Shown: positions 1-8,844 of the stretch, in pieces
Numbering within the stretch: position 1 is the first letter of the stretch
Layout of the letters: each line of letters opens with the position of its first letter
Source of the DNA: Thalassobius sp049116315
GTDB lineage: Bacteria; Pseudomonadota; Alphaproteobacteria; Rhodobacterales; Rhodobacteraceae
Length of the DNA: 64,000 nt
NCBI GenBank assembly: GCA_049116315.1
Contig: JAGDZD010000010.1
Coordinates: forward strand, 37,190 to 101,189
Direction of reading: 5' to 3'
Notes under the pieces: model-generated
What the model was told of the DNA's origin: nothing
The model's input: only the letters and a program-made list of their open reading frames with translations
Database searches by the model: none
Made by a program: the position numbers and the translations under genes

Positions 1-636
1 CTGGCTCTTGAGAATCTCAGAGACAGCATCGTTAATGGAACGCTCGAAATGGGAGAGGCCCTTTCAGAGCGGAAAATCTCTGAAAGCCTAGGTGTTTCAA
101 AGTCCCCTGTCCGCGAAGCTTTGGCACAGTTGCGTGACGAAGGTCTGGTGACAATTGAGCCGCAAAAAGGCGCGCGGGTGTTCACGCTTTCAGAAGAGGA
201 AGTAACCCAAATCTGTGATTTCCGTCTGGCCATCGAAACCGCTGCCTTCGAATTGGCCATCCAGCGCAATCCCGATTCTCTTGCAAAAGAGATGAAGGCG
301 ATTGTGAAAGACATGCAGGCCGCCAAGAAAGCTGGCGACACCAAAAGCTATCTGTCCCTGGATACCGAGTTTCATCAGTTGATCTTCAAGTGGAGCGGCA
401 ACGATTATCTGGATGCCAGCTATTCGCGTTACGTTGGCAAGATTGCCGCGCTTAGGACGCATTTGTCAGAACTGCCCGAGCATACGAGCCTGTCTCTTCA
501 AGAACATATTGATCTGGCAAATGCCGTTTCAGAACAGGACCTTATGAAGATCCGCGCCTTGTTGGACCAACACATCGGCAGAACGCGCCAATCCTACGCG
601 ACCTCCCGCATCGGCGCACAACAAGCCGCGCAATAG
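1..636 (+). CDS. GntR/FadR-family transcriptional regulator, 5' end cut by window edge
   Basis: The reading frame is open from base 1, so the internal ATG at 49 is not the true start; the N-terminus lies upstream of the window. The visible part begins inside a winged helix-turn-helix typical of GntR proteins (SERKISESLGVSKSPVREAL) and continues into an all-helical FCD ligand-binding domain, placing it in the FadR/FCD subgroup, whose effectors are usually small organic or sugar acids. It lies upstream of, and parallel to, the sugar ABC importer; a 14-bp palindrome in the promoter of that importer (724-737) is its likely operator. Role as local repressor is inferred; the effector is unknown. 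Confidence 0.9.
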   Translation: MALENLRDSIVNGTLEMGEALSERKISESLGVSKSPVREALAQLRDEGLVTIEPQKGARVFTLSEEEVTQICDFRLAIETAAFELAIQRNPDSLAKEMKAIVKDMQAAKKAGDTKSYLSLDTEFHQLIFKWSGNDYLDASYSRYVGKIAALRTHLSELPEHTSLSLQEHIDLANAVSEQDLMKIRALLDQHIGRTRQSYATSRIGAQQAAQ

Positions 637-717
637 GCCCACTCCTTTTTCCGATTCTGAGTACCGGTGAGACCGCCCGTGGTCCTCACCCCTTCCATTT
701 CGATGTCCAAATTTCAT

Positions 718-746
718 TTGACATCTGATATATCAGACACCAATGT
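718..746 (+). promoter_or_regulatory. Promoter with palindromic operator for the sugar ABC operon
   Basis: A TTGACA -35 box (718-723) is followed by a perfect 14-bp palindrome TCTGATATATCAGA (724-737) and, 17 bp from the -35, a weak -10 (CAATGT, 741-746). A repressor bound there would block RNA polymerase. The adjacent FCD-type GntR regulator is the obvious candidate. A GGAGGA ribosome site precedes the ATG at 765. Confidence 0.65.
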
Positions 747-764
747 GGCGCTGGGAGGAAAATC

Positions 765-2330
765 ATGCCACACGAATCCAATGGCCGAGTTGCGCCCAGC
801 GCCAACGCCACACCTCTGTTCAATTTGGTGAACGTCAAGAAATCCTTTGCCTCGAACGTTGTTCTGGATGGCATCGATTTCGAACTCATGCCCGGTGAAA
901 TTCACGCTCTTTGCGGGGAAAATGGCGCCGGGAAATCCACATGTCTCGGCCTGCTATATGGCCTGCTGCAACCCACTTCCGGGACCGTGAAACGCAACGG
1001 TGAAACCCTGCGGATCGAAAACCCATCACACGCCCAGACCTTAGGCATCGGTTTTGTGTTCCAAGAGCTAAGCCTTGCGGGATCCCTTTCCGTCGCTGAG
1101 AACATCTTTGCTGGTCGCGCGCCCAGTCGCTTTGGCTTTGTCGACTGGCCGGAGTTGCGTCGACAGGCTGAGGCCTTGCTGACCGAATTTGACCTTGACA
1201 TTGATGTGTCCAAGCCCGTCGACAGCTTGCCCATCAGCACCCGACAAATCGTTGAAATTGTTAAGGCTATTTCGACCAACAGTCAGATTTTGCTGCTTGA
1301 CGAGCCGACCTCTGCGTTGACCCCAGACGAAGTTGAGGTGCTTTTTAAGGTTCTGCGCAAGCTGACGGCCAAAGGCATTGGCATCGTCTATGTGAGCCAT
1401 CACATGAGCGAGATCTTTGAAATCTCTGATCGGATTTCCGTCCTACGTGACGGTAAGAAAATCAGCACATGTGCCACCCACCAAACGTCGCAATCACAGG
1501 TCGTTAGTGAAATGATTGGGGGGGCGCATCCCGGGGACGTGTCGCGATCCCAAGGTGATTTGGGCGAGGTTGTTCTGGACGTCAAGAACCTGTCACACAG
1601 TCGCCAGTTCGAAGACATTTCGTTTTCGCTTCGCGCAGGCGAAATTCTGGGGGTGGCAGGCCTGCTTGGGGCACGCCGCTCAGAAATCATGCAGTCATTG
1701 GTTGGGCTTTTGCAGGGCCATACCGGTGACATCATCTATCAAGGTCAGAGCGTTGAATTTGCGACCATCCGGGACGCGATGAAGGCCGGCATTGGCTATG
1801 TGCCCGAAGAACGCAAAACAGCTGGCTTGTTCTTAGAAGAGCCCATCAGCGCCAACCTCACATCGGCGAGTTTGGAAAAGCACACAGCATTTGGGCTGGT
1901 GCGTCGCAAATCAGTGCTCGCCGCCAGTGAAAAGGCCATCAAAGACTTTGGAGTGAAAACACAAGGCCCGCACGAAGTGGTCGGAGCATTGTCAGGTGGC
2001 AATCAGCAAAAAATCATGCTGGCAAAATGGCTGGAGCGGGCGCCGACGCTGTTGATCATCGAAGAGCCAACCAAGGGTGTCGACGTCGGCGCGAAATTCC
2101 AAATTCACACAGAGTTGCAACGCCGTGCGGCCGAAGGAATGGCCGTGATCGTTGTCTCGTCCGATTTCCCCGAGTTGGCCGCGCTTTCGACCCGCATTCT
2201 GGTTGTCCATGAAGGCCGCGTCATGGGTGACATCCCGGCCAAAGAGGCCACCGAAGACAATCTTTTGCACATGGCTGCGGGCCACAGAGCCGAGCCTGTC
2301 GCAGAAAGCCAACAAGGAAATCTACAATGA
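765..2330 (+). CDS. Sugar ABC transporter ATP-binding protein (RbsA/XylG type)
   Basis: A 521-residue protein with two fused ABC domains, the arrangement of the ribose/xylose/galactose importer family. Domain 1 has Walker A GENGAGKST (about residues 51-59) and Walker B LLLDEPTSAL; domain 2 has the degenerate Walker A usual in this family (GLLGARRSE), a clear signature LSGGNQQK and EEPTKGVDVG. It energises uptake by the permease encoded next, whose ATG overlaps this stop codon (ATGA), so the two are translationally coupled. Substrate cannot be read from the sequence; neighbours suggest a sugar, sugar acid or polyol. Confidence 0.95.
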   Translation: MPHESNGRVAPSANATPLFNLVNVKKSFASNVVLDGIDFELMPGEIHALCGENGAGKSTCLGLLYGLLQPTSGTVKRNGETLRIENPSHAQTLGIGFVFQELSLAGSLSVAENIFAGRAPSRFGFVDWPELRRQAEALLTEFDLDIDVSKPVDSLPISTRQIVEIVKAISTNSQILLLDEPTSALTPDEVEVLFKVLRKLTAKGIGIVYVSHHMSEIFEISDRISVLRDGKKISTCATHQTSQSQVVSEMIGGAHPGDVSRSQGDLGEVVLDVKNLSHSRQFEDISFSLRAGEILGVAGLLGARRSEIMQSLVGLLQGHTGDIIYQGQSVEFATIRDAMKAGIGYVPEERKTAGLFLEEPISANLTSASLEKHTAFGLVRRKSVLAASEKAIKDFGVKTQGPHEVVGALSGGNQQKIMLAKWLERAPTLLIIEEPTKGVDVGAKFQIHTELQRRAAEGMAVIVVSSDFPELAALSTRILVVHEGRVMGDIPAKEATEDNLLHMAAGHRAEPVAESQQGNLQ

Positions 2331-3319
2331 GTATCGCTATGGAGTCTCTTACCCCGCCCCGCAAAACGCTTGTGCAACGCGTGCTGCGCGCCTTTGTCGA
2401 CATTCGTGAACTGACCCTCTTGGCGTTGATTGTGCTGATCATCGTGGTCATGGCCAACCTCAATCCTTATTTCCTGTCGTTCTCAAATTTTCGCGCCTTG
2501 TCAGTGGGGATGGCCCCCACTGCGATCATCGTGATCGGCATGGCTATCCTATTGGCATCTGGCGGTTTTGATTTGTCCGTCGGCTCTGTCATGGCGCTGT
2601 CATCAACTGTGGTCGCGATGATGATGCTCGCAGGGTATTCAATCCCTGTTTCCGTGCTGTGTGCCATTTTGGTTGGGGCCGTGGTCGGCGCAGGGAACGG
2701 CGTTCTGGTCACAGGCTTGGGGATCAACCCGTTGATTGCGACGCTGGGCACGATGTCTGTCGCGCGCGGGGTTGCCCTTGTCCTGACCGAAGGGTTTTCA
2801 CTCTCTAGCTTGCCCAAAGAGTTCGGCTGGATTGGCAAAGCCACATGGGGCGTGATGCCTGTGCTGGTCATTTTGATGCTGGTCATGATCGTGATCTTTG
2901 ACCTTGCAGTGCGTCACACCCGCTTTTTTCGCCAAGTGTACTTTATTGGCGCCAACGAAAAGGCCGCAATGCTGTCGGGCATTCACGTCAACAAAGTGCG
3001 CATCATTGCCTATGTGTTGACCGGTATTCTGGCGGCCTTGGCCGGCGTTCTTCTGGCCTCGCGCCTGATGAGTGGAACACCCACCGCTGGCAACGGCATC
3101 GAATTACAGGTCCTCGCGGCCGCAGTTATCGGCGGAGCCTCTTTGCGAGGAGGAGAAGGCACCATCCTTGGCGCCTTCTTAGGAGTCGTCTTCGTCGCTC
3201 TCATCAACAACTCAATGACCATGCTGGCGGTATCGATTTACTGGCAGATGATCGTCATCGGCGGCGTTCTTGTTGCCGCTGTGGCGCTGGACATGTTGAT
3301 CCGCGGTCGCCGCGGCTGA
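2327..3319 (+). CDS. Sugar ABC transporter permease (RbsC type)
   Basis: A 330-residue, strongly hydrophobic protein with about eight to ten membrane segments and the conserved family stretch ASGGFDLSVGSVMALSS in the N-terminal half and VIGGASLRGGEGTILGA near the C-terminus. It forms the homodimeric channel of a ribose-type importer. The start ATG overlaps the stop of the ATPase gene by four bases (ATGA). One permease and one double ATPase is the normal set for this class. Confidence 0.95.
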   Translation: MSIAMESLTPPRKTLVQRVLRAFVDIRELTLLALIVLIIVVMANLNPYFLSFSNFRALSVGMAPTAIIVIGMAILLASGGFDLSVGSVMALSSTVVAMMMLAGYSIPVSVLCAILVGAVVGAGNGVLVTGLGINPLIATLGTMSVARGVALVLTEGFSLSSLPKEFGWIGKATWGVMPVLVILMLVMIVIFDLAVRHTRFFRQVYFIGANEKAAMLSGIHVNKVRIIAYVLTGILAALAGVLLASRLMSGTPTAGNGIELQVLAAAVIGGASLRGGEGTILGAFLGVVFVALINNSMTMLAVSIYWQMIVIGGVLVAAVALDMLIRGRRG

Positions 3320-3354
3320 GTTCGAGATCAAGTTTAAACAAAAGGGAGGTCCTA

Positions 3355-4350
3355 ATGACCAATTCAAACATCAACCGCCGCACTGTCCTGACAGCTGCAA
3401 CAACAGCTGGGCTGGCCAGCGCCTTTGGCTTGCCAATGCTCTCTTCCGAAGCAAAAGCCGCTGCCAAAGGTAAGGAATATGTGTTCCTGTCCATCGTTAC
3501 GCAGGTGCCGTTTTGGGTGGATTATCGCAACGCCATGAAAGATCTCGAAGATCTAATGGGCATCAAAACAACCTTTGCAGGCCCGCTTGATTTTGACACT
3601 GCGGCACAGGCCCGCCAACTTGACGAGCTGATTGCCCGCCGCCCTGCTGGCATCCTGATCTTCCCGGGTGACCCTGCAACACTGGCCCCTGGGATTGAGC
3701 GCGCTGTTGAAGCGGGCATTCCGGTCACAACCTGCATCGGTGACGTGCCAGACAGTGGGCGCTCAACCTTCCTTGGCATCAATGGCGTTCAGGCTGGCCG
3801 CGTGGGCGGTGAAATGCTGGCACAGGCCATTGGTGGCAAAGGCAAGGTCATTCTGGGCACTTTCCCAGCGCCTTCAACACTGGAACGCGTCGAAGGGTAC
3901 AAACAGATCTTTGCTGAAAAATACCCAGAGATCGAAGTTGTGGACATCGTGAACGACAAAGCAGACCCGTCTTACGCCCCCACCGCCTATTTGCAGGCCA
4001 TTCAGGCTCATCCCGACATTGTTGGCATCGGTGGCACCGATGGTGACAGCGGCAAAGGCGCGGCTATTGCCGTCAGCGAAGCCGGTCGTGTAGGGGACAT
4101 CAAAATTGTGGCGATGGACCGCAATGACGACATGCTGCCCTATATCGAAGACGGCACAATTCATGGGGCAGTTGCCCAAAAATCCTATCTGGAAATCTTC
4201 TTGGCATTCCACATGATGCATTGGCAGAACACCGATGGCCTTAAGATCCTGCCGGATTGGAAAGCGGCCGGGATCAACCCACTGCCCGAGCGTGTTGAAA
4301 CCGGTGTGATGCCAATCACCGCGGAAAACGTCGCACAATTCAAACACTGA
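3355..4350 (+). CDS. Sugar ABC transporter substrate-binding protein, Tat-type signal
   Basis: A 331-residue periplasmic binding protein of the Peripla_BP_4 (ribose-binding-like) fold. The N-terminus carries a twin-arginine motif (NRRTVLTAATTAG) and a short hydrophobic core ending near SSEAKA, so export by the Tat pathway, already folded, is likely. The two-lobe fold is visible as repeated alternating strands and helices; ARRPAGILIFPGD is characteristic. A strong ribosome site (GGGAGG) precedes the ATG. It follows the ATPase and permease genes by 35 bp and supplies ligand specificity. The ligand is unknown. Confidence 0.93.
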   Translation: MTNSNINRRTVLTAATTAGLASAFGLPMLSSEAKAAAKGKEYVFLSIVTQVPFWVDYRNAMKDLEDLMGIKTTFAGPLDFDTAAQARQLDELIARRPAGILIFPGDPATLAPGIERAVEAGIPVTTCIGDVPDSGRSTFLGINGVQAGRVGGEMLAQAIGGKGKVILGTFPAPSTLERVEGYKQIFAEKYPEIEVVDIVNDKADPSYAPTAYLQAIQAHPDIVGIGGTDGDSGKGAAIAVSEAGRVGDIKIVAMDRNDDMLPYIEDGTIHGAVAQKSYLEIFLAFHMMHWQNTDGLKILPDWKAAGINPLPERVETGVMPITAENVAQFKH

Positions 4351-4409
4351 ACTGATTGGCCCGGCGTGCACAGGCGTGCTTTGTCACGTCGGGCCAACGA
4401 TTTAAGGCA

Positions 4410-5324
4410 ATGGAAAACCTCTGGACACTCGAAACGCTAAGCGCCGGACATTTGACGCTGACATGCCTACCCGGGGTGGGCGGTCGATTATGGGATGTCA
4501 GCTACGGCGGGGTATCCCTTCTGTTTCAGAACTCAGAGCTCTTTGGTACGCCCATTGACCTTGAACACCTAACAGCGCTGCCGACCCGATCTCCTCAATA
4601 TCCGTTTCCTCTATGGGGCGGTGAAAAGACGTGGATCGCCCCTGATCGCGATTGGCCTGAGGGCGCGCCGCATCCGGTTTTGGATTCAGGTCCCTACAGA
4701 TGCGTGGCGCGATCCGACACCAGCCTTCACCTCCAAAGCCAGATTTGCCCTCACAGCAAACTTCGCATTGACCGTGAAATCTGCATAACAGGGACCAACG
4801 CGTGGACCATTTTGCATCACGTATCCAACAAGGGGTCGCATCCACGATTCACCGGGATCTGGTCGGTGCTCATGTTGCGCACTCCCAATAAGATCGGCGT
4901 CCTAACAGACCCCCGATCCACACCCTCCGCGATTTTTGGTGACGCCGGGGACAAGGTCCGATCGTGTAGCGCAGGCAGCGTGACAACATGCGATACCTTG
5001 CACGAATTCAAAATCGGCTTGCGCAGCCAAGCCGGCACAACGTTGATCAGGCTAGGGCGAGGTGAGCAACCACTTTGGCTGCATGTGCAAACCGCGCCAA
5101 TCACCACCCGTGACGTTTATGCCCACGGCCACAACGTCGAAATATTCAGCTCCAAAGACTATCGCTATTCCGAGGCGGAATGGCATTCGCCAGCGCGCGA
5201 CCTCGCCCCGGGGGACACAATGTCTTTTGAGCAGACCTTCAAGGTCAGCACGCCCGAGAGCTTGGCCTCTGGCGCCACCACAACACTGGCAGAAATGGAG
5301 CTATCAAGATGCATGTCCTCATAA
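4410..5324 (+). CDS. DUF4380-like / aldose-epimerase-like protein
   Basis: A 304-residue soluble protein if translated from the ATG at 4410, which is preceded by AAGG; a longer frame from 4356 has no ribosome site and begins almost at the stop of the previous gene. The N-terminal pattern (LPGVGGRLWDVSYGGVSLLFQN) resembles the beta-sandwich of DUF4380 and galactose mutarotase-like proteins, which act on the anomeric carbon of sugars. Its location between the sugar importer and a sugar dehydrogenase supports action on the imported compound. The family call is from pattern recognition; the reaction is inferred. Its 3' end overlaps the next gene by 16 bp. Confidence 0.7.
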   Translation: MENLWTLETLSAGHLTLTCLPGVGGRLWDVSYGGVSLLFQNSELFGTPIDLEHLTALPTRSPQYPFPLWGGEKTWIAPDRDWPEGAPHPVLDSGPYRCVARSDTSLHLQSQICPHSKLRIDREICITGTNAWTILHHVSNKGSHPRFTGIWSVLMLRTPNKIGVLTDPRSTPSAIFGDAGDKVRSCSAGSVTTCDTLHEFKIGLRSQAGTTLIRLGRGEQPLWLHVQTAPITTRDVYAHGHNVEIFSSKDYRYSEAEWHSPARDLAPGDTMSFEQTFKVSTPESLASGATTTLAEMELSRCMSS

Positions 5325-6118
5325 CCGGCGCTGGCGGCCACCTTGGCCGCAAGCTTTTCGACTATATTTCCGTGCAAGATGGTTTCACCGTCAGTGGGCT
5401 GGACATGCGAGAAGTGGACCACCCGGACATTCATCTGGCCGATTTTGGGGCCGATCCCAGTTGGGCAGATCACTTTGCGGGTGTTGATGTGATTGTGCAT
5501 CTGGCCGGAGACAGGGAACCCAACGCGACATGGCCCTCGGCGATCCGCAACAATATGGATGCGACCCTCGAACTTTATCACCAAGCTGCGGCCCACGGGG
5601 TGTCGCGGGTGGTGTTTGCCAGTTCAAATTGGGTTGTTGGCAACAAGCGGTTCAGCGATGAACCCTTGAACAGCAAGACGCCCCCCGGCCCGGTCAACGC
5701 CTATGGCATGTCAAAGCTGTTTGGTGAGCGCACAGGCGAGTATTTTGCAAAGCACCACAGTTTGTCGGTCATTTGCATGCGCATCGGCTGGACCCAGTGG
5801 ACTGATGGCAATCGCCCCGGCCCTCATATGGCGATGGGGCGGTGGGGACAGGAAATGTGGTTAAGCGACCGGGATTTTCTGGCGGGCATGTTCGCCGCCG
5901 TTGTTGCCAAAGATGTCGATTTCACCGTGCTTAACCTCACATCCAGCAATCCCGGAATGCGCTGGGATCTTGATGAGGCCGCCAACACAATCAACTATGC
6001 TCCAGCGGATGGCGCCCTTGCCCGCGTCACCCCGGCAATTCACCTCAAAAGCGCGGTGAAAAAGTTCTTTGTGACCAAAATCCCCAAGTTTTCGGATCAC
6101 TACTTTGCAGATTGGTAG
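5309..6118 (+). CDS. NAD-dependent epimerase/dehydratase, uronate-dehydrogenase-like
   Basis: A 269-residue extended short-chain dehydrogenase. It has the Rossmann glycine motif GAGGHLG near the N-terminus, a serine-containing active-site strand (VVFASSN) and the catalytic YxxxK (YGMSK). Length and the segment VIVHLAGDREP...NNMDATLELYHQA resemble bacterial uronate dehydrogenases, which oxidise galacturonate or glucuronate to the aldarolactone. The gene overlaps the DUF4380-like gene and ends the sugar cluster. Alternative: a UDP-sugar epimerase, less likely given the small size and the catabolic context. Confidence 0.75.
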   Translation: MHVLITGAGGHLGRKLFDYISVQDGFTVSGLDMREVDHPDIHLADFGADPSWADHFAGVDVIVHLAGDREPNATWPSAIRNNMDATLELYHQAAAHGVSRVVFASSNWVVGNKRFSDEPLNSKTPPGPVNAYGMSKLFGERTGEYFAKHHSLSVICMRIGWTQWTDGNRPGPHMAMGRWGQEMWLSDRDFLAGMFAAVVAKDVDFTVLNLTSSNPGMRWDLDEAANTINYAPADGALARVTPAIHLKSAVKKFFVTKIPKFSDHYFADW

Positions 6119-6263
6119 AGGCCGCACGCCCCCAAAAATTGACATCACACGCGCGCATCGCCCAGCGCTTTTGTCCCGTCGCCCACTTCCCGAATTGTCT
6201 TCAAATGGGACGGATGCTAGCCTCGCAACGCTGCTATTTGGATAAGGACACAGCGAGCTGCGG

Positions 6264-7406
6264 ATGGAACACCTCCTTGTAGTGGGCATTGCACACTCGA
6301 TCTTTACGGCTGTGTTTTTGGCGACAAAACCAAACACAAGTCCAAGCGACAAAGTGCTGGCGACCTGGATGGTGTTTATCGCGCTGCCAATGATCGGTGG
6401 CGCAAGCGTCCAGATGTGGCCGAACCTGCGCATTCCTGTGTTGCAAGCGGATTTGATTTACCCGCTCACCTATGGGCCCTTCCTATGGCTCTATGTCCGC
6501 TCGCTCACCGAGGAAACCTTTGGTCTGCACCGCAGGGACCTTGTGCATTTCACGCCGTTTGCCCTCATCAGTGTTGTTCAGCTGTCCATCGGTTGGGCAC
6601 CCGCGCCGCCCAACCCAGAGGACACCCAATTTGACCTGACCACCCGGATCATTGGCGCCGCAAACCTGTTGGTGATGACAGGGTATTCATCGGTTGTGGC
6701 CAATCGATTGCTGCGCCACCGCCAAGCCGTTGTGGAGCATTTCTCTGCGCTGCCCAATCAGGTCACGCTGACATGGCTGTATTGGTTGGCGATCGCCATA
6801 CCCGCAGTGCTGTCGGTGCTCTTTATTGCTGCATCCTTTTCGCTGCCTGCGCTTTTGCCAATTTACCTGCCCGCCCAAATCGCGATCATTCTTGCGATGA
6901 GCTACTTTGGCCTGTTGCAAACCAAGGTGTTTGAAAGCCCCAAAGGCACGCCCCTCGCCCCCGCGACAGAAACAAACGACGTGACAGTGCAAGACACCCC
7001 AGCAGGTCAAACCGGGCCGCAAGACACCAAAGAGCAATATTCCAAATCAGGTCTCAGCGAAGAACGTGCCGATTTCATCCTCAACCGGCTTGAGACCTTC
7101 ATGGCGAAAGAAAAACCCTATCTATCACCGGATCTGACAATCGCAGAACTGGCCAAAAAGCTCGCGGTTCAACGCCATCACCTGACCGAGGTGATCAGCA
7201 CGCGATACCAAAAGAACTTCTATGTGTTTGTAAATGAGTACCGGATTGAGGCGGTGAAGCAGGCGCTTATCGATCCGCAGAATGCTCAAACCACATTGAT
7301 CGATGTGGCCTATGCCTGCGGCTTCAATTCCAAAGCCCCCTTCAACGCGGCCTTTAAGCGCCTGACTGGCGTGACCCCGTCGCAATTTCGCGCCCGACTG
7401 GCCTAG
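6264..7406 (+). CDS. AraC-family regulator with N-terminal membrane domain
   Basis: A 380-residue protein with two parts. Residues 1-225 are hydrophobic with about six to seven membrane helices (MEHLLVVGIAHSIFTAVFLA to AIILAMSYFGLL). A hydrophilic linker rich in T, P and Q leads to a C-terminal AraC domain with two helix-turn-helix units and the diagnostic ending VAYACGFNSKAPFNAAFKR followed by TGVTPSQFR. It is therefore an inner-membrane one-component regulator. It stands immediately upstream of two genes for exported proteins, which are plausible targets. Confidence 0.88.
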   Translation: MEHLLVVGIAHSIFTAVFLATKPNTSPSDKVLATWMVFIALPMIGGASVQMWPNLRIPVLQADLIYPLTYGPFLWLYVRSLTEETFGLHRRDLVHFTPFALISVVQLSIGWAPAPPNPEDTQFDLTTRIIGAANLLVMTGYSSVVANRLLRHRQAVVEHFSALPNQVTLTWLYWLAIAIPAVLSVLFIAASFSLPALLPIYLPAQIAIILAMSYFGLLQTKVFESPKGTPLAPATETNDVTVQDTPAGQTGPQDTKEQYSKSGLSEERADFILNRLETFMAKEKPYLSPDLTIAELAKKLAVQRHHLTEVISTRYQKNFYVFVNEYRIEAVKQALIDPQNAQTTLIDVAYACGFNSKAPFNAAFKRLTGVTPSQFRARLA

Positions 7407-7424
7407 AGCCCCCCGCACCATCAC

Positions 7425-7449
7425 GTTGGCCCCCGTTTTTGGGGTCAAC
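7425..7449 (+). terminator. Stem-loop after the AraC gene
   Basis: GTTGGCCCC and GGGGTCAAC form a nine-pair stem (one G-T) around a T-rich loop, 18 bases after the AraC stop codon. There is no clear T tract, so termination efficiency is uncertain. Confidence 0.4.
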
Positions 7450-7503
7450 ACAGGTCTTTCCTTAGCGGCGCAGACGACGCTGCGCCTCTAAGACCCTAAA
7501 CCC

Positions 7504-7529
7504 CCTTTAAATCCGCACGCTTTTAAAGG
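7504..7529 (+). promoter_or_regulatory. Stem-loop covering the ribosome site of the DUF1566 gene
   Basis: CCTTTAAA (7504-7511) and TTTAAAGG (7522-7529) are perfect inverted repeats with a 10-base loop. The right arm contains part of the AAAGGAG ribosome site for the ATG at 7538, so folding could limit translation. Confidence 0.4.
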
Positions 7530-7537
7530 AGTTTCCC

Positions 7538-8761
7538 ATGAGACGCGGCACGACCTTACCAACGCTGGTCCTAGCATCTTCAATTGCGGCCCTGCTCTTG
7601 ACGACAGCTTCAATGGCACAGGACGTGTCCTTTGCGCTCACGGATACGATGCAAGACAGCTGTTATGACTTGACCGGTGGCGCCATTGATTGCCCGCAGC
7701 ATGACGAGCCGCTGTTTGGACAGGACGCCCAAAATCTGCGGCTTGCGGCATCTTTCACGGACAAAACAGACGGGACCGTATTGGATGATCATACCGGTTT
7801 GCTCTGGCAGAAAACGCCTGACAATGAACGGCTCCAATATGCGGACGCGTTTGAATATTGCGGCGCGCTTGAACTTGCAGGACTGAACACCTGGCGCGTC
7901 CCGACCATCAAAGAGCTCTATTCGCTAGCGGATAATCGCGGTGAATTGTTAAAGCCAGAAGAAGGCGAGCCAACCCCCTATATCGACACCACTGTGTTTG
8001 ATTTTGAGTACCCCGATGGGCGGATGATCTTTGCCGGTCAATACTGGAGCAGCACCTTATACGTCAAAGGCCCTGTGATGAACGGTGAAAACCAAGGGGC
8101 CTTTGGGTTCAACTTTGCAGATGGCCACATCAAATCCTATGGCACGGGGCTCGACTTTTACAGTGGAGCAGTCGCCACAAGCAACGGGCTGTCGTCGCAA
8201 GAGAACGGAGCAAAAGCGCCGGGGAACTATGTGCGCTGTGTCAGCGGCCAAGAAGACGTTTATGGCGTCAACGCCTTTGTTGACAATGGCGACGGGACCG
8301 TGAGCGACGATGCCACCGGTCGCATGTGGCAACAAGCCGACGATGGGGTGCGTCGCGACTGGCAAACAGCCCTATCCTATTGTGCAGCGCTGGATCTGGC
8401 GGGCCATGACGACTGGTATCTTCCAAACTCAAAAGAGCTTCAGAGTATCGTCGATTATGACCGCACGGATTTCCCCGCGATTGACGCCAGCGTCTTTACC
8501 ATCTCCCAACACGCCGAGACGCTAGATTTTTGGACCAGCACAACGTTTGGCGATTGGAAAAACTATGCCAATGTCATTGCTTTTGGCAAAGCGCTTAGCA
8601 AATCGGGCGACCAAACCGACTACACCGATTGGCATGGTGCTGGGGCTCAGCGGTCGTCGATCAAGTCTCTGCAAGACCAAGACATAACCGAAGACACCAC
8701 CTGTTCGGTCAATGCCTGTGACTATAACCGCGCGGATAACTTTGTCCGCTGCATCCGTTAA
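7538..8761 (+). CDS. Secreted DUF1566 (Lcl C-terminal-like) repeat protein
   Basis: A 407-residue protein with a cleavable signal peptide (hydrophobic stretch to ASMA, about residue 27). Two copies of a DUF1566-type domain follow. Each begins with a D-G-T-V-D-D/S-D-x-T-G-x-x-W/M-W-Q segment, then ALxYCxxLDLAGxxxWxxP-KEL, then a WSST/WTST element and a closing cysteine (VRC). The first runs about residues 70-230, the second about 250-407. Such domains are typically extracellular and C-type-lectin-like; function is unknown. The ribosome site is strong (AAAGGAG). It is probably co-transcribed with the lectin-like gene downstream. Confidence 0.8.
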   Translation: MRRGTTLPTLVLASSIAALLLTTASMAQDVSFALTDTMQDSCYDLTGGAIDCPQHDEPLFGQDAQNLRLAASFTDKTDGTVLDDHTGLLWQKTPDNERLQYADAFEYCGALELAGLNTWRVPTIKELYSLADNRGELLKPEEGEPTPYIDTTVFDFEYPDGRMIFAGQYWSSTLYVKGPVMNGENQGAFGFNFADGHIKSYGTGLDFYSGAVATSNGLSSQENGAKAPGNYVRCVSGQEDVYGVNAFVDNGDGTVSDDATGRMWQQADDGVRRDWQTALSYCAALDLAGHDDWYLPNSKELQSIVDYDRTDFPAIDASVFTISQHAETLDFWTSTTFGDWKNYANVIAFGKALSKSGDQTDYTDWHGAGAQRSSIKSLQDQDITEDTTCSVNACDYNRADNFVRCIR

Positions 8762-8844
8762 TTCAGAAATGCCCAATGGCGCCGTGCATCGTGCGCCCCA
8801 AGGCCGACTCCCACACACTCACGACACCAAAGAAAGACGAACAT

